From assembly GCA_021029095.1 (NCBI GenBank), contig JAJOHG010000025.1:124001-188000 (forward strand): a stretch of DNA of 64,000 bases. Reading direction: 5' to 3'. Source of the DNA: Phellopilus nigrolimitatus (taxonomy: Eukaryota; Basidiomycota; Agaricomycetes; Hymenochaetales; Hymenochaetaceae). Below are positions 32,499 to 42,872 of the stretch, piece after piece (positions within the stretch are counted from its first letter, which is position 1; each line of letters opens with the position of its first letter). The notes beneath the pieces were generated by a model, which had not been told where the DNA came from, searched no databases, and was given only the letters and a program-made list of their open reading frames with translations. A program made the translations under genes and the position numbers.

Positions 32499-32556
32499 GA
32501 GCATCGCTAAAGCTGAGCGCCTTGATTTACGATAGGTAAACTTCCATCACCGTGTT

Positions 32557-32665
32557 GCGAGTTGAATAGCGCTCATTGCTGATAAACGTACCGATCCCGC
32601 AGCAGGTGCTGTTGACTCAGACTACATAAGGTCTGCTGTGAAGAATATCCAACAATCAATTTACT
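32557..32665 (+). promoter_or_regulatory. Conserved promoter block, monooxygenase copy d
   Basis: TTGCGAGTTGAATAGCGCTC, CCCGCAGCAGGTGCT, TATA-like TACATAAG at 32623 and CTGTGAAGAATATCCA. Same spacing (101 bases to ATG) as in copy c. Confidence 0.65.
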
Positions 32666-32723
32666 CGTTTGAACCAGCCGTTTCAATAAATCGTCGTCTC
32701 CGCTTTGTTGCAAACTCGTATAA

Positions 32724-34539
32724 ATGTCGACGCCGAAGTTTACGATCGCTATCTGGTGAGATCGTGATGATTCATCGTTTCTCCCTTTCTCTAATGCATA
32801 CATTTTTCCTAGTGGAGCTGGTATTGGCGGAGTCACCGCGGCCATCGCAATTGCACGCCTCTCTTCAGAGAAGAAAGATATCCGAATCGATCTCTATGAA
32901 GCAGCGCGCGAGTTCACCGAAATCGGTGCCGGCGTAGGCATGTTCTCGCGTCCGTGGAATATCATGGAAGCTCTAGGACTCGAACAAGAGCTTTCGAAGC
33001 TCAGTGAAGTTCCAATCCTCAAAGAAGCTCATCCTCGTGAGTTTGCGCGTAGCCTTCGGCACTCTTTGCTATACTTACTCTCCTTTTTCTCAGGTCTTGC
33101 ATTTCAGTTGCGCAAATCTGACCAGGCAACCCATAGGAATTCTTTCTATGACGTCATGATTCCAAGTACGCAATCCTGTTTTACACGAAATCCAACCGAT
33201 CACTAAAATGCTTGCTCTCAGGGGGTATTGCCACCTTCCACCGAGCCGATTTCCTTATGTCTCTTGCTGGACAGCTCGACCCCGTAACCACCTCCAAGCA
33301 CTTCTCCAAGCGACTTGTTTCGTACACACTTCCACCCATTTCGTCTCCATCTTCGCCGATAACTCTTAACTTCAAAGACGGAACCACTGCGACGTGCGAC
33401 GTGCTGGTCGGCGCGGATGGGATCCATTCGGCTACTCGACACACCTTGCTAGAACTAGCTGCTAATGAGGCAGATGATAGTGATGAGGGGAGGAAATCGG
33501 CAGAGATCTTAAGGGGAATGGTCGACCCTATTTGGAGTGGAAGCGTCGCATATCGCGGTGTTATACCTCGAGAGAAGCTGGAGAAGCTCAATCCACAGCA
33601 TACAGCAATGCAGACGGCGCAGAATGTTCGTCTTCGCAATATAATCCACACAATATTACCAAACACTCACAACTTTTGCTCGTTTTTAGTACATGGGAAA
33701 GAATAAGGTGTGCAACTTTCTTCGTTCTGCTTTGCTGATGTTCATTCTCAACATTTTAATGTCTGTTTAGCACGTCATCGCATTTCCTATTTCTCGCGGA
33801 CGTCTGGTTAACGTCGTCGCCTTCTGCTCCTGGCCCGAGAAAGAATGGACAATATTTGAAGGCAAGACGGTCGAAGAGCGCGGTAAAGCAGAGCTGCTTG
33901 AGCAGTACGTAGGCTGGGAGGAGGAGGTTCAGCAGCTCCTTCAGGTGCTGTTTCCTGAGACATTAAATGAAGATATTAGCTTATGTAGGGTTTTACAGTG
34001 CATGGATTCGCCTTCGCTCTGGGCTATCAACGCTTTGAAAGGCCTCCCAGTTAGCTCTCACAGTCGAGTGGTGCTCGTGGGAGATGCAGTGCGTAGCTAA
34101 AACTTGTTTTCAGCGCTTTCCCGTTGCCTAAGCTCATTCTATCGTTTAGGCACACGCCATGACGCCGCATCAAGGCTCTGGTGCCGGCCAAGCAATTGAG
34201 GACGCTTATATTCTCGCGTCGATTCTCGCTCATCCGCTGACGACGCTGGCGTCTCTCCCCGCGGCACTCAAGGTCTACGAGGCGATCCGTCTGCCGCACG
34301 CGAACGACGTCCAGCGCCGCTCTAGGGAGAACGGAAAGTTGTACGAGTTCGCCGACCCGCGATTCGCCGACCTCGATCTCGGTGGTGAAACGAATTCGAG
34401 CGAATCTGATATGCAAACGTTGTGGAAGATCGGGGATGCTGCGGTTGAGAACTGGAAGTGGGCGTGGACGACGGATATTGAAGATGATCGGAAGAAGGCT
34501 ATTGCACTGCTTGAAGAGCGGCTTGGTGGAGAGAAATAA
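32724..34539 (+). CDS. FAD-dependent monooxygenase copy d (salicylate hydroxylase-like), intact
   Basis: Eight exons: 32724-32755, 32813-33036, 33094-33165, 33222-33625, 33690-33707, 33771-33944, 33999-34088, 34150-34539; 467 residues with every phase consistent. Residues 1-25 hold the FAD-binding GxGxxG (AICGAGIGGVTAAIAIARL). EIGAGVGMFSRPWNIME follows, then the DG motif GADGIHSATRH, WSGSVAYRGVIPREKLEKLN, the micro-exon YMGKNK, VVLVGDAAHAMTPHQGSGAG (GD motif contacting FAD ribityl phosphate) and the tail ENWKWAWTTDIEDDRKKAIA. Class A flavin monooxygenases insert one oxygen atom into aromatic rings using NAD(P)H. Homology alone does not fix the substrate, but a salicylate- or related phenol-hydroxylase role is plausible. 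No signal peptide: cytosolic. Promoter block and palindromic element lie upstream. Confidence 0.9.
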
Positions 34540-34699
34540 CCTTGGGGAAATATGTAGCTTTCTTGGCTATCTCTGGTCTACTTGTGTTTCGCACCCACAA
34601 TCAATCATTACAGAAACGTTGAGATTAAATGACATGGATAAGTGCGGGCAGCCCATGAGGCTATGCTGAAATGTGAAGTCAACCAATTAAACCATGTTA

Positions 34700-34985
34700 C
34701 ATGTAATAATGTCGTTGTATTCTGTTCCTGACCTGAGAAGGGACGGACCATTTTCGGAAAAAAGACGATCGAAGAACTTACTAAATCAGAACTACTCGAA
34801 CAATACATGTATGTTAATTGGGAGGAAGTTCTGCAACTTCTCCAGGTGTCTGTCACCGAGTTATCCTGCGCTGCTGACTGTGCATCAACAATCTCGCTGG
34901 ACTAACAATGCTTCGAAAGGCATTCCAAATTTACCCTCCCAATCGCGGCACGTTTATGGGAGATAGGATGATTCAATGTTGAGTG
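34700..34985 (+). pseudogene. Relic of a further FAD monooxygenase (fragment f)
   Basis: Matches 24205-24500 of copy a, covering exon 6 to the end of exon 7: AATGTCGTTGTATTCTGTTCC, ACTAAATCAGAACTACTCGAA, AACTTCTCCAGGT, AAAGGCATTCCAAATTTAC and ATGGGAGATAGGATG. Introns are partly retained. It is full of indels and has no flanking exons, so it is an old fragment nearest in sequence to copy a. It shows that at least one more unit once stood between d and e. Confidence 0.75.
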
Positions 34986-34999
34986 TGTTTGCGCTTGCT

Positions 35000-35600
35000 C
35001 GTTCTTCGTAGCCTACGCAGCACAGCGGAGGCACGCACTCATTGATGCTCCTCGCGTGCTTTTCGAACGTCAAGGAGTTCCTTGGGTGTTGCGGGCATGT
35101 CTGACTCGAAACGGATCGGCGTGCGTGTGCTGCACCTGCCCCACCTCTCGAACAATGTTTCCGTCTCCCCGCGCAACTCGCCGCCGCATGCCGCATGCGC
35201 ACGACTAGCTCGCGACCTGTGTGCGCCGTTTCGCGCGCCATGTGTCACCGCCCGCTTGCAAAACTGGCGATCGGCACGCCCACGTTCTTCTCACCCGTCC
35301 CGCTCCCTTCTCGTATTTCTCCTCAGCCGCGTGCAAACAGTGGCACCTCTCATCCCGCACCTTCTGATATCCTTTCTCGGATGCGAAGTGCGTCCCCTGC
35401 CGAAGCCTCGCTGCTGTCTCCGCACTGCTTGACGTAGTTCACGTTGCCGGATCACATCATGATGTCGAGCCTGCTTCGCCTCGCGCTCTTCGTCTTCAGG
35501 CAGGTCCTGGAGCAGCTGCGCACTGCACCGCGCGCGTTAGTAGAATGCGAAGCGGAAAGCTCACGTGACGCATGGAGGTGCCGAGTGTCGCAAGTAAGTG
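35000..35600 (-). pseudogene. Remnant of the same unidentified gene as at 28 kb (shorter copy)
   Basis: On the minus strand about 35530-35420 reads QLLQDLPEDEEREAKQAR, HHDVIRQRELRQAVRRQQRG, aligning with QLEELPEDKERM and DVIRERELREDIKKRGGG at 28.2 kb. About 35190-35045 reads GETETLFERWGRCSTRTP, FESDMPATPKELLDVRKA, which looks coding but is not found in the other copy. GC-rich compared with the array. Both copies sit between monooxygenase genes, so the ancestral duplicated unit may have contained this gene as well. Confidence 0.45.
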
Positions 35601-35654
35601 TCATTTTTGTACACATGTTTGTAACGATGACTGTGACACAGCTACACAGCTACT

Positions 35655-36016
35655 TGCGCTTCTCATGATTTGGGTAGGCGAAGAAAATTAAAGTTGGCGA
35701 ACTTCTCGAATGTACGCTCGTACTTGCACGTGCTTACTACAAATCTATAATTCATTCTTTCGAAGGACAACCAAAGCCACACTCGCGAATAAATCCCACG
35801 CTTTTTAGTCAGTCACTCCCTGTGACGAATGAACTTCTCTTACATAATTCTCTTTCTCCATCCTTCCTCCTGCAGGGTTACGTAAGCTGATTGCAATGAG
35901 CATTTGGATCGCCAATCACTGAGAGTGGGACACCTAAACTCGAGCCACCAAGAAATTATCTCCACCCGCTCGATCCGGACGACTACCTTATTTTTTTGCT
36001 AAGATCTCGATTAAAA
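35655..36016. other. Upstream part of the repeat unit (copy e)
   Basis: Resumes array sequence: TTGGGTAGGCGAAGAAAA (also near 27330 and 31800), TACTTGCACGTGCTTACTAC (also near 31855) and AATCCCACGCTTTTTAGTCA (also near 24855 and 31905). It marks the right edge of the segment inserted between units d and e. Confidence 0.6.
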
Positions 36017-36124
36017 ATGCCGGCAGAAGCCTTGTAATGTTGCGTGTACTGTCGGCAGCGAGCAAGCATTGTAGATACAAAATGCCGACAGAAACCTTGT
36101 AGCATTGCGTGTACTATCGGCAGC
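36017..36124 (+). promoter_or_regulatory. Upstream palindromic element of copy e, duplicated
   Basis: Two direct copies, about 36017-36060 and 36082-36124, each with the pair ATGCCGRCAGAA...CTRTCGGCAGC. Start-to-start distance is 65 bases. Copies c and d have one such element each, so copy e gained a second by local duplication. Confidence 0.55.
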
Positions 36125-36203
36125 AAGCGCTGCGGACACACCGACATGTAAGTAGGCCACCCGCTAAAGGTGAGCACTGGATATCTGATAGAATAAGCTT
36201 CTT

Positions 36204-36305
36204 GCGAGTCGGATAGCACTCATATATGTACCGAATCCCGCAGCGGGTGCCCTCAGACTACATAACAGCGCGGATCTGCTGTGAAGTACTTCCAGCAATC
36301 AATTT
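36204..36305 (+). promoter_or_regulatory. Conserved promoter block, monooxygenase copy e
   Basis: TTGCGAGTCGGATAGCACTC, CCCGCAGCGGGTGC, TATA-like TACATAACA at 36259, CTGTGAAGTACTTCCAGCAA; 114 bases from TATA-like element to ATG. Confidence 0.65.
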
Positions 36306-36372
36306 TCTCGTTAGAACCTGCCGTTCAATAGGTCTAGAATCGTCGTCTCCTCTTTGTTGCAAACTTGTATAA

Positions 36373-38210
36373 ATGTCGACGCCGAAGTTTACGGTCGCCA
36401 TCTGGTGAGATTGAGATGATCCATCGTTTCTCCCTTTCTCTAATGCATACATTTCTCCTAGTGGAGCTGGAATTGGTGGAGTCACCGCGGCCATCGCACT
36501 TGCACGCTTCTCCTCAGAGAAAAAGGACATCGAATCGATCTCTATGAAGCAGCCCAGGAGTTCACCACAGTCGGTGCCGGCGTAAGCATGTTCGCACGTC
36601 CGTGCGGTATCATGAAAGCTCTAGGACTTGACCAAGAACTTGCGAAGCTCAGTGAAGTCCCAGTCATTGAAGATAAGCAACGTGAGTTGGCGCGTAGCCT
36701 TCGGCTTTTTTCGAGTGATCGTTATACTTACTCTTTCTTCTCAGGTCTCACATTTACGCTGCACAAATCGGACCAGACAGCCCAGGGCCGAGTCTTTCTA
36801 CGACATCATGGTTCCAAGTATACGCATTTTATCTTACGCAAAACCGAATCGATCTCTAAAATATTCGTCCTCAGTGGGTATTATCAGCTTTCACCGAGCT
36901 GAGTTTCTTATGTCCCTTGCGGGGCAAATCGATTCTGCAATCACCTCCAAACACTTCTCCATGCGACTTGTCTCATATACTCTTCCGCCAGCCTCGTCTC
37001 CATCTTCGCCGATAACCCTTAACTTCAAAGACGGGACTACTGCGACGTGCGGCGTGCTGATCGGCGCGGATGGGATTCATTCTGCTACTCGACACACCTT
37101 GCTAGAACTAGCTGCTAATGATGCCGAGGCAGATGGCAGTGACGAGGGGAAGAAATCAGCAGAGATCTTAAGGGGGATGGTCGACCCTATTTGGAGTGGA
37201 AGCGTCGCATACCGCGGTGTTTTACCTCGAGAGAAACTAGAGAAGCTCAACCCGAATCACAGAGCAATGCAGAGGGCGCAGAATGTCAGTCTTCGCAATC
37301 TAATCCACACAGTATTACCAAGCACTAACGATATTTTCCCCTCGTTTAAGTACATGGGAAAGAATAAGGTGCAAACGTTTTTCGTTCTGATTGGTTCAAG
37401 TTCAGGTTCTCACTGTCTAATTAATTTCTTTCGTTCAGCACATCATCGCATTTCCTATCTCCCGCGGACGTCTGATCAACGTCGTCGCCTTCTGTTCCTG
37501 GTTCGAAAAAGAAGGGACTATTTTCGAGGGCAAGACGGTCGAAGAGCGCAGCAAAGCGGAGCTTCTCGAGCAGTACAAAGGTTGGGAGGATGAGGTTCAG
37601 CAGCTCCCTCAAGTGCAATTTCTCGAAACATTAAATAAAAACAATATCGCTGATGTAGGATTTGTGCAGTGCATTGAAACTCCTTCTCTCTGGGCTATGA
37701 ATTCTTTGAAAGGCCTCCCAATTAGTTCTCACAGTCGAGTGGCGCTCGTGGGAGATGCGGTGCGTAGCCAAATTTTGTTTTCAGCACTTTCCCGTCGCTT
37801 AAGATCATTCTAACTTTTAGGCACACGCCATGACGCCGCATCAAGGCTCCGGCGCCGGCCAAGCGGTTGAAGACGTTTACATTCTCGCGGCGATTCTCGC
37901 TCATCCTCTGACAACGCTGGAGTCTCTTCCCGCGGCACTCAAGGTCTACGAGGAAATCCGTTTGCCGCACGGAAATGACGTCCAGCCTCGTTCAAGGGTG
38001 ACCGGGAAGTTGTACGAGTTTGCGGATCCGCGATTCGCCAACCTCAATCTAGGTGGCGGTACGACCGCGAGCGAGTCCGATGTGGCAAAGCTGCGGAAAA
38101 TCGGGGATGCTATAGTTGAGAACTGGAAGTGGGCCTGGACGACGGATATTGAAGATGACCGAAAGAAGGCTATCGCGCTGCTCGAAGAACGGGTTGGCGA
38201 AGAGAAATAA
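36373..38210 (+). pseudogene. FAD monooxygenase copy e, frameshifts in exons 2 and 3
   Basis: Exons: 36373-36404, 36462-36681, 36745-36817, 36875-37284, 37351-37368, 37439-37612, 37670-37759, 37821-38210. The start MSTPKFTVAICGAGIGGVTA and everything from exon 4 on are clean (GADGIHSATRH, YMGKNK, HIIAFPISRGRLINVVAF, AHAMTPHQGSGAGQAVEDVY). Exon 2 lacks one C near 36528 (GACATCGAATC against GATATCCGAATC in copy d). Exon 3 has one extra base near 36783. The two changes offset each other in length, but the stretch between them is out of frame and hits a stop. Unlike copies b and c, exon 6 is intact here. The cysteine in TATCGVLIGADG (TATCDVL elsewhere) is followed by a D-to-G change. Confidence 0.8.
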
Positions 38211-38474
38211 GCCTGGGGGACGTATACATTCATGGCCATCTCTGGTCTATTTGCATGTCCATAATTATCGGGCTGCTGTCTAAACAATCAAGGTCGTGTA
38301 TACTGATACGGCGTTTTGTCTTTTTTTACGGATAAACTGGGATACAAAGGGTCGAAAAGAACTAGGGTTACAGGCTGGTTACAAACGTTTCGTCGTCCAC
38401 TAAACAAAACTTCCCAGAAATGGTGATAATAAATTATGTGATTAAGTGACGAGAAATTTTATAGAATGAGTTCT

Positions 38475-39096
38475 TCAAGCCCGTCCGTTGGGCGGCGGTC
38501 CAGCAGGCTATGTTAAAAATTAAAGTCAGCCAAGTAAACGATATTTTGGAAACTTTACTCACCGGAGCATAGTTCTGCTGTCCACCGTAAGCTGCACCTC
38601 CAACACCGGGAGCACCCATGCCAGGGTGCATCCCGGTCTGCCCCATTGCGGGGTCTGGAGCACCAGTTCCGTTCGTTTTGTTTCCGCGGAACATGCCAAA
38701 GCGACCAAGGCCGAACGGACCACCAGCCCATGCCAGGGCCTGCAGCGGATCCTGGCCCAAGATTTCCACCAGGCTCTTCACGTGGGACCACACTACTCCG
38801 GCGGCGGCGCATGGCAAGGCACGCACAAAGGAAACAAAGGAAAATGACGACAATTATAGCTTTTTGTGGAATCAATGAAGTGTTGGAAAGGATGAAAATT
38901 CAAACTTACCGATTATTATTCCTGCGATCGCGCCACCCGCAATCCTCCTCCCTCTCCCTCTCCCGCTCCCGTTCACCCTCCCACGCGATCTTGCTTTTGA
39001 TTCCGAGCCTGAGCCGCTGATGGAGGCCGCGTCGACTTGAAGCATTCTCGCGAAAAGCGCAATCGCGAGAGACAACGGCGCAATGATCGGAGACAT
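38475..39096 (-). CDS. Small single-pass membrane protein with Gly/Pro-rich tail
   Basis: Four exons on the minus strand: 39096-38910, 38859-38792, 38739-38563, 38507-38475; about 154 residues. An N-terminal hydrophobic stretch (MSPIIAPLSLAIALFARMLQ, cleavage plausible after VDA) looks like a signal peptide. A short Ser/Gly/Arg-rich linker follows, then a transmembrane helix (AIAGIIIAIIVVIFLCFLCA) followed by MRRRRSS, so the tail should be cytosolic. The tail is Gly/Pro/Met-rich (MFRGNKTNGTGAPDPAM, GAPGVGGAAYGGQQNYAP) and ends PAGPPPNGRA. This type-I layout is common among uncharacterised Agaricomycete proteins. Function unknown; no enzyme motif. The second intron (donor GTGGTC) is the least certain junction. 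Confidence 0.7.
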
Positions 39097-39332
39097 GGTT
39101 GATATTGGCGAAAAGGGCTGTTTAGTTGATAGTTACACGACTCCATCCCAGAGAGGCTCTTATAGCAGATTGCTAGCCCACGCCACGACGGAGTGATATT
39201 TTAAGTGGCTAGCTGTCGTCATGACGTCACGCGTTTCAGTCACGTGGGAGATGGCTGTGGATCTGGCTTTGATGCTCCTCGTCGACCTCACTGCGCTGCA
39301 ATCTTGACCAACATCGATTCTTTACAAAGACT

Positions 39333-40197
39333 ATGGTTGCCTCTTCTGTGTCGGCTTGCAACCTCATACACCCTTCTTATTGCTCCAAAGATGCAGATCT
39401 CATTATCGTCTCGCAGGACGGTGTCCAATTCAGAGTACACTCCGCAATCATGAAAATCGCATCGGGCTTTTTCAGAGACATGCTTGCTCTTCCTCAGGCG
39501 GCTATCAGCTCACAGTTGGAGCTAATACATTTGCACGAGAGTCAGGAAATACTGAAGGACCTTTTGGACATAATATATCCTGATGGCGACCTTCCGGACG
39601 AGTCGGTGCAGGGTCGTCTTTACGATCTCTGCGTTGTCGCAGAAAAGTACGATATGCACGGCGTTCTGAGGAGGATAAGGAAAATGGTCTTTACGAATGC
39701 CAGCACGATCGTACCATTGGAGAAGTACGCGCTCGCGTCGCGGCTTGGATGGGAGGACGAAATAACGACATCACTGATCGAGACACTTCGTGCGCCAATA
39801 TCTGGTGCAGATGCACTACCCTATCTGCGCAAGCTGGATACCCAAAACATCCTCCGTCTTCAGGAGCTCCATCGAAAGCGTAAACAAGGTTTTCTTTGCT
39901 TGCTAGAAGTCATGGAATGGCACGATATCCACCTGCTGCGGACCCGCTGGCTGCGCTGTTGCCGACTTTCATGGCGTAAAACAGAGCGCAGAATGGCTTG
40001 TCTTCAAGTTCGAGCTGAGTGAAGAGATGGATAAATGCTCGTATGGAGAATCTATCGACGCCTCGAAATTTTGGAGCAGGCCATCTTTTGCGGCACTATG
40101 GTCGTACAGATGCTCGCAGTGCGGCAATCCCTTGCTCTTCAAAACAAATGTCAAAAACAGCATCAAGTTACTTTTTAACCGCCTTCCGAAGTCTTAA
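39333..40197 (+). pseudogene. BTB/POZ domain protein, copy 8 (one frameshift)
   Basis: The frame is open from MVASSVSACNLIHPSYCSKD through the BTB domain (DADLIIVSQDGVQFRVHSAI, FFRDMLALPQAAISS, ILKDLLDIIYPDGD) and helical part (AEKYDMHGVLRRIRKM, YALASRLGWEDEI, LQELHRKRKQGFLCL). Near 39925-39930 the frame slips; the next frame continues CCGPAGCAVADFHGVKQSAE, EWLVFKFELSEEMDKCSYGE and the family tail YRCSQCGNPLLF ... LFNRLPKS with stop at 40197. The unshifted frame ends at 40022 with an aberrant C-terminus. It lies 15 kb from the main BTB group, and the BTB domain itself is intact, so a shortened protein could still dimerise. Confidence 0.75.
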
Positions 40198-41066
40198 TAC
40201 CTCAACTAGTAGGTTTGTCCTTGTGAGTAGCATTACAAGCCCTCTACGAAATACGTCTCTTGATTTTCGACCTCATAGCACGAGCAACTTCTATATTCGT
40301 AAATATCACGAATATTCTCTCGCTGAGGCGTAGACGATCCACTAACGGCACGATTTACGAACTTTGGCTATGTAGGCACGTGGATATTGGCAGGCCGGGG
40401 GGCATCACGAAGGAGTACGCATACTGGGATTATGTTTCGCCCTCTGGTTTTATGGGATGTCCGCTGATCCCTGACCTTGCTTTCCACCCGTGTTCGTTGC
40501 TTTTTATATTCTTTAATCTTAGCTTATGCAGCGGGCCAGATATGTACATGGCAGTGCGTCGCGCGGATTCCACTTTTGCGACGATGTTGTGTCTCCCGCA
40601 ATATAGAGCCCCAATCTTACATACCGGTATCCACTGTGGGTCCAGGGTGAAAAACCCGCGAATGATTTTATTGACTTGATTGTTAAGGAGGGCACAGTTT
40701 CAAGACCAATGCTATACTTCATATATGCTAGAGTTGATGCTTTGCGTTGTTATTTGCTGTGATATCAACGGCGATGTAAACCGTTGTGTTTGATTATGAA
40801 GCTACAGTTGTGCACGAACAACGCTTGGGTGACAAACGTTGTCCTTTACAAAGTGAAAAGATCTTCCAGTCGCACAGAAAATCAAATAAAGGTATGGGGA
40901 GGAGCCCAAAAAAACAAAAGATGAGAGATAGAACAAATAAAAGCAGCATATATACTAGTATTTGGCTGTCCCTTGTTCACTGCACATATGAAATTTGCTT
41001 GATCAGTCCGCGAAGCTGGAAACAATCTGAACAAATACAATACTTACTTCCCTCTGATTGCGGATC
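40198..41066. other. Spacer between BTB copy 8 and the DUF6533-type gene
   Basis: Both neighbours end toward this region, so it should contain two transcript ends. No protein-like reading; short frames on both strands only. Confidence 0.5.
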
Positions 41067-42872
41067 TCAAGAGAATTCGATGCTGGTTATTGTCCCCATC
41101 CTATAGCTGGTTCCTCCGTTGAGTCCCCTCTCTCCAGCCTCCTTGAGATGGACAAGCAGGCGACTTCCAACGACACAAAGAAAGCTGGGGCTCCCCGAAA
41201 TACCTATAATACCTGCCAAAAAATCATTCGAGATTTGCAACTGGTCTGATATTATATTTATAATGCTGCAAAAGATGACCCTGCTCTACCTGTCAGCTCT
41301 CATACCAATGGTGCGATTGAAAAAAAAAAAAAACACACACAGAATAAAATGAACAGCTTGATCTTGCATTAGCACCTTAACAAGGCTAAAGTCTTTGAAG
41401 CCAGCTGATATTCTCCAGAATTCAGCAGCCTTGCAGAGTGCTAGAACCATAAGGGTGATGGCCCACACCATTGGCACTGTCCTGTTACAATTCAGCTCAA
41501 TGCTTGCTATATAATGGCAATACTAACCAAGATATAGCACCCCACATATTTGGAAGGTTTCCATCCACACCACAAATTGTTACAGCATCTGCGAGCCGCC
41601 CTACAACAACTGGCACACATGCTTAGAAACAAAAAGTCACTTTAATAGACAATTTAACTCACTCTCTTCTCGTAATTTGCCATATATAAAAATGCCCAGG
41701 GTAAAATGTAAGGCTGCTACGCCGGGATCACCCTAAATCACTAGGAATCCGGTGTATATCTGAGCTAGCTGAGGAACAGTAGGACATCGTATGGGTAAGT
41801 GTACAGGACCGAAGCGTGCCAGCACAGCGAGATACCGGCCGCGCTCTAACATAACCAAACACCCACTCTCACGCCACACCGAGCGTATGTCTCCTACATA
41901 AAAGCTGCATCTATGACAACACAGCCCTCAGGCATGCAGCTAGCTTCTTGTCTATGGAATGATAAGTACCCATAGTGTTTGTAGTGTCAGGAGTAGACTT
42001 TCCTTGATGGTAAAGTGCTAGGACCCTCATCAAAAGGATATCTGCAAGTGAATTAGTGTGGATGAATACTTTGCACTATTAATTCATAAGCAAGGAGTTC
42101 TTACAGTCAATTAGAAGGAGAATCATCCAGTCTTATTTTGAATGAGCAAGGACATTGATTTAAGCAAAATGGCGAACTCACTAGCCAATCCGCTGATCCA
42201 AACAGTACAGAGGCCTTTTCGGCACCATCAGTCCAGAACTGAATACAGTGTCTGTGCTATACTTACAACTGTGAGAAGCTTTAGAGATCAGTGCTATAAC
42301 TAATGCTAGGACTACTTGCAATTGTCTTACAGTAGCTCATTTGCACGAAGTGTATAAGCTATAGAAGTGGTTATGTATGCTTCAGCAGATTCATAAGCTC
42401 CAGAAGTGTTTTTGACGTACACCCTATGCCAGACATAACTCCCAAAATACCAATGTAGCGGTTCTATATTTGTTTGTCAGAGAGAATCATTGCATTTACT
42501 GCGGGAAAAAAATGAAGGGTGCCATCTCACTGCAAAGTAAATCAAGCTGACGGATTTGCGAGGAGAGCTCTTCGTGCCACACATAAGCAAACATATTATA
42601 ATATGTTCTATAAGGCTACCCAAGGCTGGCCTACCCAAAAGTATTTAACCTAGAAAGCATTACTGACAATGAGCAGTTTAAACACGGGAATTAGGAAACA
42701 TCCTTACTTGGCTGTCCATAGTAGTGACTAGAAGTTAGTGTAACGGAACGAAAAAGTTAATATCTGACAAGCTAGGTAAGAGGCGAGACATACTGGTATC
42801 ATATACCAAGAGAGTTACAAGTGCCACTTGGGCGGATTGTGCAATATCTAGCTGTGAGACGAGAAGCTGGCA
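41067..42872 (-). CDS. DUF6533-type multipass membrane protein, many small exons
   Basis: The region looks empty in open-frame terms but reads as a gene in small exons on the minus strand: SAQVALVTLLVYDT (ending 42794), ITTMDSQ (42727-42708), VKYFW (42649-42635), NRYIGILGVMSGIG (42463-42423), ILLMRVLALYHQGKS (from 42041), AALHFTLGIFIYGKLREE (to 41663), LADAVTICGV and MWGAISW (41600-41528), VPMVWAITLMVLALCKAAEF and LVKVLMQDQAVHFIL (41481-41341), then 41283-41067 with RVIFCSIINIISDQL, GSPSFLCVVGSRLLVHLKEA and end TITSIEFS. The order (YDxxxTxDxxVKYxW, RYIG, ILLMRVLALY, GSRLL.LKEAGE) is the hallmark I know from fungal DUF6533 proteins. The 5' end and the part around 41760-41990 are unresolved; one in-frame stop near 41725 may be an intron or damage. 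Function unknown. Confidence 0.6.

Noticed and set aside
23091..38210. Secondary-metabolite gene cluster built around the monooxygenases
   Set aside because: No polyketide synthase, peptide synthetase, terpene synthase, P450, transporter or cluster regulator is present; the array is one family repeated.
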